From: Roseivirga sp.
GTDB lineage: Bacteria > Bacteroidota > Bacteroidia > Cytophagales > Cyclobacteriaceae
Direction: 5' to 3'
Length of the DNA: 40,895 bases
NCBI GenBank assembly: GCA_029262895.1
Contig: JAJCYM010000058.1
Span: 1-40,895 of the forward strand
The translations under genes and the position numbers were made by a program. Every line of letters begins with the position of its first letter. Within the stretch, counting starts at the first letter, position 1. Below are positions 15,424 through 28,600 of this stretch, piece after piece. The notes under the pieces were generated by a model. It had not been told where the DNA came from. It made no database searches and saw only the letters and a program-made list of their open reading frames with translations.

Positions 15424-18400
15424 ATGAACGACAAGTTGCGTTCATATTTCACCTTGCTACTCGGGCTGACATTAATTGTTGGCAACGCTGTGCCTACTTT
15501 TGCCCAAACCCAGATCACAACCATCAACACAAACGCAGTTACAACTGGGCTAACTACTTCTACTTATACAGCTACTGCACCATCTGATGCTAGTGGCCTC
15601 ATTGTCGCAAGCCGAGAATATACTGTGAACTATGGACAGATTCAGAACCTGTTCGTCACAAGCTATGTAGCTGGTGGAACCACCTATGATAATTTCGTTC
15701 TGCCCGATACGCTTATCATCCAAAGAACTGATGCGGGTCGTCAATTGGTTATTTTCTATGAGTATGACAATGTAGAATCAACGGGCCCTCCCTATAACAT
15801 CGATATCGATGCCGAGGAGGAGGATAACGAAGAGGCACTTTATCAAAGCGGCTTGCTAAATGCAGGATATGACAATATTCTCGTCAATACTGCCACCAAC
15901 TTTGCCAATGTTGAGCGAATTGACATTATCTATAATTCCGGAGTAGTTACCTCCTCTCCTTCGACCGCTGTCTTCCCGATTATAGAAAGAGGTGGAAATG
16001 ATGATATCAAGGTAGCTGCAATCAAAGCGCTAGATGCCAGTGGAAACCCAAGTGAGTATTATCCAACGGTTGTTGATGTTAATAACAACGGCACTTCTGA
16101 ATGGGGGAATTCTGGAATTGCACATCTTTCTCTTGTGCTCAGGCGACAGGATGCCACATCCGACCCTTTGCCCCAGGTTACTTTGGGCTCACAAAACATT
16201 CATGGTTCTGCCGTTTCATTTACCGACTTTGGTGTGCTTGCGGGTGAAATTGTTTATGGATATTCAATCATGGGAGATGATGTTGATGTTACTCCGGTAT
16301 CGAACATTGTTGATCATACCAATGCCACCAACTTCCCTACCAATACTGGATCGGCATCCGGACTTGATCTAATTGCTGGTATTTCTACAGCTGTGTCTAG
16401 TGATGTCAATTTGGTTCCTGCTACAGGACCTGGAGGGTATAAAGCTGCATTAACTACCTGGTTAAAGGCGAATGAGGATGCCGATGTCACTACTTCAACA
16501 GATGGTTCGTCAGTTACAGATTGGCAAGACCATGCACTTGGTGATCACGATGCCACTACACTGACCACAGCCCCAACCTACGAAAGTGATGCTGCAGCAG
16601 ATATAAATTTTAATCCCACCGTTGACTTTGTTGATGCCACTGAACGCGGGTTGCAAATCGCTAACAATACCGACTTCAACACCGCTACATCATATGCTAC
16701 TAAAGGCTTCAATGTTGCGATCAGAACAGGAAACGACATCACTACCAAGCAGCAAATTTATGAGCAAGGCAGTAATGATCGAGGCATTAATGTATATATC
16801 AGAGCCGGTTCCCTCTATGTTGGTGGCTGGAACGAAACCAATGATGGCACAGGATCACCTTGGACCTTCAACTCAGTAAGTTCAAGTTCAATTGCCACGG
16901 ATACTGAATATATCGTTACAGTAGAATTTGATGGTAATTCTGGTGAAACCGGTACTGTGACTGCCTATTTAAATGGGCAGAGCATTGGTAGTTTTTCAAG
17001 TGTTGGTCTTCTTTTTTCAGACACTGATGGTATAGGGATTGGCGACACCAACTCCCAATCGAGATATGATGACGGCACCACAGCAGCTGCCTCTTTTTAC
17101 GGAAGTATTCCGGAGTTTATCTATTGTAACGAGCCAGGTTCATTCACTACAGATCAACGAGATAGAATTGAAAGCTATTTAGCCCTGAAATATGGGATTA
17201 CCCTTAATCAAAGCACCGCCAACAATTATGTTAACTCCGAAGGGGACATCATTTTCGATACCAGCACTGCTGCATCTATTGGAGGATATCTTGAATACAA
17301 CAATGATATTGCCGGCATTGGGCGCGATGACAACTCGGAATTTCTACAGTTGCAATCCCAAAGCGAGAATGTCAATAGCATCGTTGAGATGAATAGGGAC
17401 AATCCTGCAAGCATTGGTATAGACAACACCTGGCTAATTTGGGGCAATGACGCTGGTGCCACTACCTCAAGTAGAATTGTGACCAAGCCTGAAACCATTA
17501 ATGAGCGCTTAGAACGTGTGTGGAGAGTGGCAGAGGAAGGCTCTATGGGTGTAACGGATATCTCATTTGATCTGACCGGCTTAGGTTTTGGTACAACAGC
17601 AAGCGACTTCTCTCTCCTAATTGCAAGCAACTCATCGGGGGCAGACTTCTCTTCTGCTACAGTAACTACAGGCGGAACTTTCAATGGAGATGTAATCACT
17701 TTCAGCGATGTCAATCTCAGCGATGGTGAATATTTCACCTTAGGCACTCAATTCTTTATTTGTACTCCAGGGAATGTCCAGGATGGGTTGTCATTGTGGC
17801 TTAAGGCAGACGCGGAAACCTTCAATACTGGTACTACAGCAGCCACCAATGGTCAGACTGTTGAGACTTGGGGCGATCAGGGAAGGAACGATTTCGATGC
17901 GACAAATGATGGTGGCACCACAAATAGAGCGCCCACCTGGGTTGAAACAGATGTGAATTTTAATCCTGGACTAAACTTTCCAGATGATGCCGGTTCCAAT
18001 GCCATAGGCTTTAATCTCGGCAGCAACTACATATTTGCTGAAGATGCTGGTGCTGGCCTTCATGTATTCAGTGCGATAGAGCCAATTGACGCAGGGACCA
18101 ACAACAGCACGCGACAGCAAAAAATGATTTACAGCTTTGGAAATCGTACTGTAAGAAACGTTGGACTAGGTTCGAGCGATCAACGAGGTACTATTCAATA
18201 CCCCGGTAATAATGTGAACTTTAACATCTCTCCAAATGCGGCAGCCTTTCTCGTTGAAGGTGATTGGGATATCAGTGTTGGAACAAGTGACACACGGCAA
18301 TTTCTTATTGATGGTGAGGTCATTAATTCTGTAACGGCAAGTTTTCAGCTCGATGATGCCAGTATTGATCAAGCGGCAACCCATGGTTCAAACCAAGGAC

Positions 18401-21400
18401 CTGTATCAATCGGTCGCCAGTCGGAAACAAACAATCTAAATAATAATAATGGCCGTAGGTTCTATGGTGATATGCAGGAGATCATCGTTTATAACGAGGA
18501 AATTACAGACCTTCAAGCACAACAAGTCAGAAGTTATCTGGCTATAAAATATGGTACAACACTCACTGATGATAATGATAACAGTTCTACAAGAGACGTG
18601 ATTTCCGGATCCGTTGAAGAAGGTGATTATGTGGCCTCTGACGGAAGTACAATCACTTTTGACTATAGTGAAGACACAGGGTTTGTAACGAATGTGGCCG
18701 GTGTTGGCCGTGATGATGATACCTGTCTGAATCAAAAACAGTCTCGTAGTGTGAATTCGGATGCTATTCTGACTGTGGGTCTAGGAGAAATTGCAGTCAA
18801 CAACGCAGCCAATGCAAATACCTTCGATGATGACCTCGATTTCTTCACTTGGGGATCAGATGGAGCAAGCACCGCCTTCGGAAACATTACTACGGCAGGA
18901 ACCCCCGGTACTGTAAATGAGCGCATGCTTCGAATCTGGAGAGCTCAAGACAATGGAACTGTGGGGGCTACCGATATTTCATTCGATTTAACTAGCCTAC
19001 CTGGCTACAGCACGAATGCCGGTGACTACCAACTGATTATAGCCAGCGGAGGCGACAACACATCGCTTGAAGCAGGAACTACTATAACAGGAGGAACTTT
19101 TAACGGAACAGTGCTAACATTTGACAATGTGAATCTGACAGATGGTCAATATTTCACTCTCGGTGTTTCGGCAGACCTTTGCGGACCTGGGGGCGTAACT
19201 ACAAGTATGGTACTTTGGTTAAGGGCCGACAACGGAACATCCACCACAACGGATAATACCTCCTTAACTACCTGGACAGATCAGTCAACAGCAGCGAATG
19301 ACGGCACGGAAGCAACAAACCCTCCACTATTCAAAGACAACACAACAGATAATATCAACTTCCTTCCGACAATTGACTTTGATGGAACAAATGACAGGCT
19401 TTCGATCGGTGATTTAAGCGAGATCAAATCTGCCACAGGAACGGGTAACTATACCATGCTTGGAGTAGGCATTAGACAGGATGCCAATGACAATTATGTG
19501 CTTGGTTCCACAGGAGGAACAAACGATGAAGAGCTCTATTTTGGTTATACCAGTGCCAATACCACCGCAACTCTGGATCATGAAAACAATGCGATCAACC
19601 TTACCAGCCTAAGCGCCTTTGACAGTCCGGCCCAAACCCCTTTCCTTCTTTTCGGAGAATACGATGGCTCAGGAAGAATCTTTGAAGAATTACGAGATGA
19701 TAATTTCAATCGAAACACGGATTCAAACACCACAGACATTAGTGGAACTCAAACAAACTATATAGGCGATGTGACCAATACAGGCAACTACAATGGACTG
19801 ATTAGCGAAGTACTGGTCTACAATGCCGCAATCACCGATCTCGAAAAGCTGAGAATCTATTCCTACTTTTCTATCAAATACGGAATAACATTACCTCAGG
19901 ATAACAACAACAACGCCATATTAAATGAGAACATTTCCGGCTCAGTTGATGAAGGAGATTTAGTGGCATCGGATGGAACAACCATTATTTGGGACGAATC
20001 TAATAGTAACGCAACATACCACAATGGAATGGCTGGAATTGGTAGGGATGATGACGCCTGTCTAAATCAAAAGCAGAGCACAAGTTCAACAGATGGTACA
20101 ATCTTAACAATGGGTCTCGGTTCGGTGGCTGCTGACAATGCGGCCAATTCCGGCATACATGATAACCTGGACTTCCTGGTTTGGGGACATGATGATGGCG
20201 CAACTGCACAAGCTTCAGCCAATACTGCTGATCTGCCAAGTACCGTCTCCGAACGGATGACTCGTGTTTGGAGAGTTGAGGACATTGGAACTGTAGGGGC
20301 AACCGAAATTCAATTTGATCTGACTGGCCTGGGTTACGGTACCGATGCGAGTGATTTTCGTTTGATTATTTCAAATTCTCCTACAATGGCTAGCGGTTCA
20401 CTAACCACTGGCGGCACATTCAACGGAAGCGTGCTTTCATTCTCTGGTGTGGATTTGACCGATGGTCAATATTTCACCCTGGGAACAGCCCTCACAACTT
20501 GTGGTCCCGGAGGCGTGAATACAAATATTGCCTTGTGGTTAAGAGCCGATTTGGAAGTCTTCTCAGATGCCGGTACAACACCAGCCACAGATGCTGACAA
20601 CGTACAACAATGGAATGACCAAAGTTCTCCTGCAGATAATGCTTCAGAGGTTGATGGTGGTGGTGGGTCACCAGTTGAGCCAACTTTCGAAACTAATGAG
20701 TTCAATTTTAATCCGGCACTACTTATCACTGATCAGAATACCACCAACAATTCCTATATGGAAACAACGTCTAATACCGTCTCAGGGGATATGACCCTGA
20801 TTACGGTATTCAATACTGCTCAAAATCAAGGATCTACTACTGATTTTTCCAATGCTCCAGCTCTAATAGGGGCTAATTCCGGTGGTACAAATGACTATGG
20901 ATTGGGTATGTCTCTAGGCCAACTCCACTTTAATGCTGCTGATAATTCTTCCCTGAATGCTCGAAGTACAGGAACCTACAACGATGGTGAACCTTATATA
21001 GCCACGGGTACCAGAGTTCAAGCTGCCTCGGGTGCCATTAATCTATATGCCAATTCGGCTAGTGTTGCTACTGGTACTTCTGATAATGTTGCACTCTCAG
21101 GCCCTACCACCTTTGGCATTGGCAACCACAGCACTTATACCAATGGCGGCCAGTTCCAGGGAGATATTGCAGAGGCGCTCGTTTTCTCAAGCGTCCTGAC
21201 CGGGAATGAGCGTGCTCGCGTAGAGACCTACCTGGCCATAAAATACGGTATTACCAGAGACGTTGCCTTGTTGGCCGCAGCTGATCAAGATTATCTGGCT
21301 GGAGATGGTGGAATTGTATGGGACTATGACCTGCAAGGCACAACATATCACAATGATATTGCAGGAATAGGCCGTGATGATCTATCTTGCTTTGAACAGG

Positions 21401-22377
21401 CTCATTCAAAAAGCGAGAATAACGATGCGATAGTCGATGTTTCAATAGCCTCCTTCACTGATGACGACTCCTGGTTTATTTGGGGAAATGACAACGCGGC
21501 CATAGAAGCTCCGGGCAACAAGGAACGGCCGGCAAGTATAGCCAGTAGACTTAATAGGGAATGGCGCGTACAAGAAACCGGCACTATTGGAACAGTGAGT
21601 ATTACTTTCGATTTGTCTACCATAACGGGAACGCCATTAGGAGATAACAATCTGAACCAGGTACGTCTGATGGTTGACGATGATGGTGACTTCGCCACCG
21701 GGCCAACACTGACTGCCCCTACCTCAATTAATAGCATTGACAAGACGGTCACCTTTGATGTCAATCTAACTACCGGTCAGTATTTCACACTTGGGTCAAT
21801 TGAGGTTGATGCACTGCCCATCACCTTGATTTCATTTGATGCCACTGTTACACAAAACAATCAGGTTCTTGTTAAATGGACCACCGCCCAGGAAATTGGC
21901 AATGCGCTCTTTACCATCGAGCGAAGCCGTAATGGAATAGAGTTTGAAGCCATCGCTTTCAAAGAAGGAGCGGGCGATAGCGATGCCATTCTTGAATATG
22001 AACTTATAGATTTCACTCCTCTGGAAGGCACCTCTTTCTACCGTCTGGCACAGACGGATTTCAATGGCGACATGAGCTATTCTCATCTGTCAAGAATATT
22101 GATTTCGCCATCGCTGGAAAGGAACCTTAAGTTGGTTCCAAATCCCGTTACCCAGGGACAAGATTTCACATTAAAATATCAGGTAACAGAAGAACAAAAT
22201 GTGAGGGTGTTAGTCTTTGATAGCAATGGAAAAATGAAACTGAATACCACGCATGTAGTCAAGCCAAATGATTACGAAATCACTATATCCACTACTTACT
22301 TGACTAAAGGTTTATACCTTGTCAAGACCCTCTCCCAGGGGCTAAAAAGTAGAACACTCAAGCTGATAGTGAGGTAA
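15424..22377 (+). CDS. giant modular T9SS-secreted protein, copy 1 (four LamG modules)
   Basis: The product has 2317 residues with a signal peptide (about 1-28, ending VPTFAQ). Residues about 29-330 form an N-terminal domain shared with copies 2 and 3 (TYDNFVLPDTL, NAGYDNILVN, VFPIIERGGND). Four modules follow, starting near residues 335, 780, 1253 and 1693. Each has a (C)xPGG hinge with LWLKAD, a LamG/concanavalin-like sandwich after NFNP, a YLALKYGIT hinge, an AGIGRDD segment, an R-x-WRV-FDLTGL beta region and a YFTLG end. An Fn3-like segment (2130 onward, LPITLISFDA) leads into a T9SS type A sorting tail (about 2234-2317, LVPNPVTQG to KLIVR). Ca-binding-like Asp-rich loops occur (MVDDDGDFATG). 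The sorting tail implies export through T9SS and attachment or release at the cell surface. Ligand unknown; carbohydrate or adhesive binding is an inference from LamG. Confidence 0.88.
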   Translation: MNDKLRSYFTLLLGLTLIVGNAVPTFAQTQITTINTNAVTTGLTTSTYTATAPSDASGLIVASREYTVNYGQIQNLFVTSYVAGGTTYDNFVLPDTLIIQRTDAGRQLVIFYEYDNVESTGPPYNIDIDAEEEDNEEALYQSGLLNAGYDNILVNTATNFANVERIDIIYNSGVVTSSPSTAVFPIIERGGNDDIKVAAIKALDASGNPSEYYPTVVDVNNNGTSEWGNSGIAHLSLVLRRQDATSDPLPQVTLGSQNIHGSAVSFTDFGVLAGEIVYGYSIMGDDVDVTPVSNIVDHTNATNFPTNTGSASGLDLIAGISTAVSSDVNLVPATGPGGYKAALTTWLKANEDADVTTSTDGSSVTDWQDHALGDHDATTLTTAPTYESDAAADINFNPTVDFVDATERGLQIANNTDFNTATSYATKGFNVAIRTGNDITTKQQIYEQGSNDRGINVYIRAGSLYVGGWNETNDGTGSPWTFNSVSSSSIATDTEYIVTVEFDGNSGETGTVTAYLNGQSIGSFSSVGLLFSDTDGIGIGDTNSQSRYDDGTTAAASFYGSIPEFIYCNEPGSFTTDQRDRIESYLALKYGITLNQSTANNYVNSEGDIIFDTSTAASIGGYLEYNNDIAGIGRDDNSEFLQLQSQSENVNSIVEMNRDNPASIGIDNTWLIWGNDAGATTSSRIVTKPETINERLERVWRVAEEGSMGVTDISFDLTGLGFGTTASDFSLLIASNSSGADFSSATVTTGGTFNGDVITFSDVNLSDGEYFTLGTQFFICTPGNVQDGLSLWLKADAETFNTGTTAATNGQTVETWGDQGRNDFDATNDGGTTNRAPTWVETDVNFNPGLNFPDDAGSNAIGFNLGSNYIFAEDAGAGLHVFSAIEPIDAGTNNSTRQQKMIYSFGNRTVRNVGLGSSDQRGTIQYPGNNVNFNISPNAAAFLVEGDWDISVGTSDTRQFLIDGEVINSVTASFQLDDASIDQAATHGSNQGPVSIGRQSETNNLNNNNGRRFYGDMQEIIVYNEEITDLQAQQVRSYLAIKYGTTLTDDNDNSSTRDVISGSVEEGDYVASDGSTITFDYSEDTGFVTNVAGVGRDDDTCLNQKQSRSVNSDAILTVGLGEIAVNNAANANTFDDDLDFFTWGSDGASTAFGNITTAGTPGTVNERMLRIWRAQDNGTVGATDISFDLTSLPGYSTNAGDYQLIIASGGDNTSLEAGTTITGGTFNGTVLTFDNVNLTDGQYFTLGVSADLCGPGGVTTSMVLWLRADNGTSTTTDNTSLTTWTDQSTAANDGTEATNPPLFKDNTTDNINFLPTIDFDGTNDRLSIGDLSEIKSATGTGNYTMLGVGIRQDANDNYVLGSTGGTNDEELYFGYTSANTTATLDHENNAINLTSLSAFDSPAQTPFLLFGEYDGSGRIFEELRDDNFNRNTDSNTTDISGTQTNYIGDVTNTGNYNGLISEVLVYNAAITDLEKLRIYSYFSIKYGITLPQDNNNNAILNENISGSVDEGDLVASDGTTIIWDESNSNATYHNGMAGIGRDDDACLNQKQSTSSTDGTILTMGLGSVAADNAANSGIHDNLDFLVWGHDDGATAQASANTADLPSTVSERMTRVWRVEDIGTVGATEIQFDLTGLGYGTDASDFRLIISNSPTMASGSLTTGGTFNGSVLSFSGVDLTDGQYFTLGTALTTCGPGGVNTNIALWLRADLEVFSDAGTTPATDADNVQQWNDQSSPADNASEVDGGGGSPVEPTFETNEFNFNPALLITDQNTTNNSYMETTSNTVSGDMTLITVFNTAQNQGSTTDFSNAPALIGANSGGTNDYGLGMSLGQLHFNAADNSSLNARSTGTYNDGEPYIATGTRVQAASGAINLYANSASVATGTSDNVALSGPTTFGIGNHSTYTNGGQFQGDIAEALVFSSVLTGNERARVETYLAIKYGITRDVALLAAADQDYLAGDGGIVWDYDLQGTTYHNDIAGIGRDDLSCFEQAHSKSENNDAIVDVSIASFTDDDSWFIWGNDNAAIEAPGNKERPASIASRLNREWRVQETGTIGTVSITFDLSTITGTPLGDNNLNQVRLMVDDDGDFATGPTLTAPTSINSIDKTVTFDVNLTTGQYFTLGSIEVDALPITLISFDATVTQNNQVLVKWTTAQEIGNALFTIERSRNGIEFEAIAFKEGAGDSDAILEYELIDFTPLEGTSFYRLAQTDFNGDMSYSHLSRILISPSLERNLKLVPNPVTQGQDFTLKYQVTEEQNVRVLVFDSNGKMKLNTTHVVKPNDYEITISTTYLTKGLYLVKTLSQGLKSRTLKLIVR

Positions 22378-22535
22378 AATTGCCCTGTTCTTCTCTAAAA
22401 ATGCTTCTCCCTACAACAAACATATCCTTTAAATAAGACTATAAAGCTGATTTATGGTAATAAACGGTGAGAATATCACTAAACATCTTTTATTATTTGT
22501 GGGATCATCGTACTTTTGATCGACCTCTACCTAAT

Positions 22536-22548
22536 GTGCCTTCGGCAC
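22536..22548. repeat. short hairpin between giant copies 1 and 2
   Basis: GTGCC (22536-22540) and GGCAC (22544-22548) form a 5-bp stem with a TTC loop. A pyrimidine stretch (CCCCTTTC) follows but there is no true T run, so termination of copy 1 here is only possible. Confidence 0.3.
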
Positions 22549-22629
22549 GCCCCTTTCACCTATAGTATCAGTTGACATTATTAAAAATGTTTTTCGTCAC
22601 GGCTTAATTGCTGTTGACGTTTTTGTGGT

Positions 22630-25600
22630 ATGATGTGGTGTGTAGTATTTTTGAGGAGAATTGGACTCCAATTGGCGCTTTTGTCGATTGGATTTTTTGC
22701 CTATGCACAAACGAGTATTAGCACTATTAATACGAGCACTACTTCCGGCACTTTAACCACTTATACAGCCACTTCTCCCAGTGATGCCGGTAACGATATT
22801 ACCGCCAATACTTCTTATACAATAAGGAACGGAACAGGCAATAATGTTACTGTTTCATCCTACGTAGTTAGCGGTACTACTTATGATAATTTCCTGCAAC
22901 CTGACACCTTGGTGATCAGAAGGACAGATGGAGGACGTTTTGTAAATATCTGGTATACTATGAGCCAGATTAATACTGTTCCGACACCCGACCAACTGGA
23001 CCTGGATGCAGATGTTGTGGCAGACGCTGATGCCCTTTACCAATCCGGGTATATCAATGCCGGCTATGACAACATTTTAGTAAATGAAGACAACCAGGCC
23101 TCTGGTAGTATTCAGGCACAGGTAGAAAGAATTGATGTAATCTGGACTTCAGGGTTGGTCAGCTGTGCTCCTGCCAACTCGGTTTTTCCAATCATTGAGC
23201 GTGGGGGTAATGACAGTATTAAAATTGCAGCGATCACTTCACTAGATGTCAATGGTGATCCGTCCGGGTATACCAGTTTGATCCCGATTGAAGATGCCGA
23301 TTGGCCGGGAAGCGGAGTTTCGAATGATGATTATATGGTCTTGAGACGGCAGGTGATTGGTCAGAATCCACTACCCCTGATTAATGTTGGGGTTATAGCG
23401 GGACAAAGTGCTCAAATTGTACAAGGAGTGGCAGTATCGTTTTCCGAACTCGGAATATCGGCCAACGAGGTTGTTTATGGCTATTCCCTTTTTGCATACG
23501 ATGTAAACACAACTGATCATACGCTCACAGACATTAGTACATTTCCCACCAATACCACTTCGGCAGCTTCCGGTCTTGATTTGGTCGCAGGTGTTTCTGC
23601 GGCTGTCTCCAGTGATGACTGCCTGGTAGATGCCAAGGGGCCGGGAGGCTTTAAAGCAGCCTTAGCCACTTGGTTCAAAGCAAATGAAGGAATCACAACA
23701 GCCACTGATGGGTCTACAGTCACTGATTGGCAGGATGCAGCCATTGCCAACAATGATGCTTCCGACTACACGGGCAATGGCAGTTCTGCACCAACTTTCA
23801 GAAGCACCTCCAGCACCATCAATTTCAATCCACTGGTGGATTTTACAACAAACACCCGCGGGCTTGAAATAGTAGACGCCACCGAAATCAATACCGATGG
23901 AAGTGCTGAAGGTAGTAACTCCTATGCAAGCAAAGGGATCAATATCGCCTTTAGAACAGGGGCAGCAGTTACCACCAAACAAACCATTTACGCCCAAGGT
24001 GATGATTCCAGAGGCATCAACATTTACATACGTTCCGGCAACGTGCATGTGACTGCCTTCAACACCCCAAGTGACGGAACAGGTGCTCCATGGAATGCAG
24101 CAACGGTTTCCACTGTTAGCGGTTCAGTTTCTACGGATACTGAATACATAGTGACCCTGGAATTGAACGGTAATACCAGTATCAATGGAACTGTCACCGC
24201 CTACCTTAATGGGCAATCAATGGGAAGTTTTACCAATGTCGGTGTACTCTTTAACCATAACAGCAATGGCTATATTGGCTTCGATGATGGCAATTCACAG
24301 TTTGACGATGGCACGCAATCCGGAACGGCTTCTTTCGCGGGTGAAATATCGGAGTTTGTTTATTGCAATGAGCCTGGCTCATCATTTCCTTTGGCACAGC
24401 GAAACAGAATAGAGAGCTACCTGGCCCTGAAATATGGAATCACCTTAGACCAGAGCACTGCCATAAACTATGTCAACTCTGCAGGATCGGTGATATTTGA
24501 TACCTCCACTGCTGCATCCATTGGAGGTTACCTTGAATATAACGATGACATTGCGGGCATAGGCAGAGATGATGATTCAGAGTTTGAGCAGCAAAAGTCA
24601 AAAAGTGAGAATGCAAATAGCGTGGTAACCATTGACAAAGGTGGTTCAATTGGAGTCGATAACACCTGGCTTATTTGGGGCAATGACAATGGCGCCTTAA
24701 CAGAAACAGCTGCTGACACTCCCGACACAGTAGATTTGAGGCTGACGAGAATATGGAGAGTAGCCGAAGAAAACGACATGGGCAACGTAACGGTTTCTTT
24801 CGACATTACCGGATTAGGCCTTAGTGCCAATGCAGCTGACTATAGCCTTTTGATAGGTAGTAACAGCTCTAATGGAGACTTTAGCAATGCAACCGTTGTG
24901 ACCGGTGCCAGCATAAACAGCAATGTTGTCACGTTCACAGGCGTCTCCTTGGCAGACGGTGAATACTTTACTTTAGGAACAAACTTCTTCGTCTGTGCTC
25001 CGGGAGGTGTAGAAACTGACTTGGCATTATGGTACAAGGCTGATGCCGGTACCAACACGGTTGTAGATGCCGCGGATGTCACGGCCTGGGCTGACCAGTC
25101 TATAAATGGCAATGATGCTTCTGAAGAGAATGGCGGTGGTACACCGGAGGAACCTACCTATAGAACGAATGTGGTTAACTACAATCCGGTAATTCGATTT
25201 ACTGATCCGGGAACTTTATCTTTTTCCTATCTACGCTCAACCAGTAATCCGGCCACGGATGATATGACATTAATTTCCGTGTTCGCTACCACGCAAAGCG
25301 CTGGTAGTTCAAATTTCTGGGAATCGCCAAACCTAATTGGTGGTGATGATGGAATACCAGATAGTAGAACTGCTGCGCTGGGGCTTTCCTCTGGTACCCT
25401 GTTTGGCAAAATCAAAGCAGATGACAATATCAATAACAGTGTGGTAAGTACACCTACCTATACTGATGGAGCTTTTAGAATTGGTGCAGTAACACGAGTG
25501 CGAGGTGCTTCGGGGGCCTTAGAGCTTTTTGTCAACTCTGAAAGTGTAGACACCGGCACCTCAGATAATAACCAAATGAACCTGTCCCTAGCCGTTGGAA

Positions 25601-28600
25601 TAGGCAATAGTGATGCGGCTTACATTGATGCACAATTTGCAGGTGATATTCCTGAGGCCATTGTTTTTAGTGATGATCTTGATTCTGATGAGCTGAATCG
25701 GGTAGATTCATATCTGGCAGTGAAATACGGAATAACAAGAAATGCCGCTGATGATGTTGGCACAGTATCCATTGACGAAAGAGACTACAGAAAGGCCGAT
25801 GGCACTGCTATTTGGGATTATTCTGTTAGAACCTCCACCTACTATAACGACATTGCAGGCATAGGCAGAGATGATCGGTCCTGCTTCTCCCAGAAACAAT
25901 CCAAAAGCGAAAATTCGGATGCAATTGTGGCCATGGGCCTTGGCGAAATTGCAACTGACAATGCTTCCAACAGCAACACTTTTGCAAGCGATGGCAACTT
26001 CCTGGTTTGGGGCAATGACAACGCAGCCACAGCACAGGCAAGTGCCAATACCCTGGATGTTCCTACGAATGTTACCGAAAGAATGACCAGAATCTGGAAT
26101 GTTCAGGAAACCGGAACTGTGGCAGCTACGACACTACAATTCGACCTTGCCGGTTTAGGGTACAGCAATGTGCTTTCAGATTTCCAGTTGATTACCTCAG
26201 CTACTTCGACCATGGCCAGCGGCACATTAACCCAAGCGGCTTCTCTGGTTAACAATATTCTTACCTTCAACAATGTAGACTTTACCAATGGCCAATTCTT
26301 TACCATAGGCACACAGCGAACAGCTTGTGGGCCTGGCGATGTCACCACCGCTTTGGACATTTGGTTAGAAGCAGATGGCGGCACTTCCACTACAACCAAC
26401 AACGCAACCCTGTCGACCTGGACAGATCAGTCAGGTAACAGCAATGATGGAGCAACGGACGGAAATCCTCCGACATACAAGTCGAATTCTACCGATAACG
26501 TAAACTCAAACCCATCCATAGATTTTGATGGCACCAATGACAGACTTACTGTAGACCTCAGCTCGATCAAAACAGGCCTGGCCGATTACGCCATGTTTGT
26601 GGTAGGTGAAAGGCACAGCTCAAACTATAGTTTTGTACTCGGCTCCAGCGGATCGGTAGCAGAGGAGAGTTTTGGTTTTGGCTACGACAACACCAATACA
26701 GCAGCGACATTGGCACATCATACTACCAACCAATTGACTGTAGGCTCCTTAGATGCCTTTAATACACCGGCCGTAACTCCTTTTATCTTGTTCGGACAGT
26801 ATGATGGCAGCGGACGTGTAATTGAACAAACCAGAAATGGCAATGATTTTGAACGAAATACCGACTCCAATACCACAGATCTTTCAGGAACGCAAAATGG
26901 CTTCATCGGAGATTTTCCTGACTTGGGAAATTATGATGGACAAGTCAACGAAGTTATTGTCTTTAGCAACGATATCACCGCTATTGAAAAACAAAGAATT
27001 TATTCCTATTTGGGACTAAAATGGGGAATCACCCTCACCAACGATAGTGATGACGATGCAGTCACCAACGAATTAATTTCCGGAAGTGTAAACGAAGGAG
27101 ATTATGTAGCCTCGGATGGAACAACTATACTCTGGGATTATGCAGACCAGGGCGCAACCTACTTTAACGACATAGCCGGAATTGGCCGTGACGATAACTC
27201 TTGCTGGACTCAAAAGCAATCTCGCAGTGAAAACACTGATGATATTGTGCAAATTGGATTGGGCTCCATAGCCACAGACAACGCCTCAAATCTGAATTCC
27301 TTCGCTACCGATAAAGACTTCCTGGTATGGGGAAATGACAATGGGGCTACGGATCAGGATAATGCCAATACAGCTGATGTGCCAGGAGTTGTTTCTGAAA
27401 GAATGACCAGAGTTTGGCACGTGGAAGAAACGGGTACAGTTGGTGATGTTGAGGTAGCCTTTGATTTAACTGGCTTAACTGGTGCCGGTGACTATAGCAC
27501 AACCGCCTCTGACTACCTTTTAATCATAGGCAGTACAAGCACCATGGCAGACGGTACCACCTTTTCTGGTGGAACTTTTAACGGAAGTGTTTTGACCTTT
27601 TCTGGCGTGAATTTCAGTGATGGCGATTATTTTACTCTCGGGACTGCGCAGAGTAATTGTGGCCCCGGTGGTGTGAGTTCCAACATTGCCTTCTGGTATA
27701 AGGCTGACGCTGGTACAAACACCACAACGGACGGTGCGGACGTGACCTCTTGGACAGACCAGGGTACTGGTGCAAATAATGGCTCAGAGCTTGATCAAGG
27801 AGGATTTACACCCTTAGAACCTACTTATGAGGAATCCGAAATAAATTTCAACCCGGTGTTGACATTTATCGATGCCAATTCGAATAACAACTCGTTCATT
27901 CGCACAACTTCTAACACTGTATCGGGTGACATGACTTTAATATCAGTGTTTGAAACTGGAACAAGCCAGGGTACTCAGGATGACTTTGTGAATACCCCTG
28001 CGCTAATAGGTGCTGATGATACGGCTGATGGGCTCGATTATGGTCTTGGTATTGAAAATGGGCAAGTCATACTCAATGCCAGTGATGGAGTGACCTTTGA
28101 TGCTGAAACAAGTACAACCTTTACAGATAGCAGACCTCATATAGCCACCGCAACCAGAGTACAATCCTCAGGAGCTGTCGAGATTTTTGTAGATGGACTT
28201 TCAAGTGCAACGGGAACAGGAAGTACTTCTGCCCTATCCACGCCCTCCACATTCGGAATTGGAAACCACAATGATGGTGATGTTCAGGCTCAGTTCGCAG
28301 GAAATATTGCCGAAACACTGGTTTATTCAAGCACGCTCACCGCTCTTGAAATTGCTCGAGTGGAGTCTTACTTAGCGATAAAATACGGTATAACAAGATC
28401 GAACAACCAAGATGCCGATGGCACTACAAATGAGGTGATCTCAGGCTCCGTTCGTGAAGGTGACTATGTCGCTGCAGATGGAGCCGTGATTTGGGACTAC
28501 CTGAATCAGGGAGCTACTTACTACAACGACATTTTTGGCATCGGCCGTGACGACCTTTCCTGTTTCAATCAGACAAAGTCCAAGAGTGAAAACTCTGATG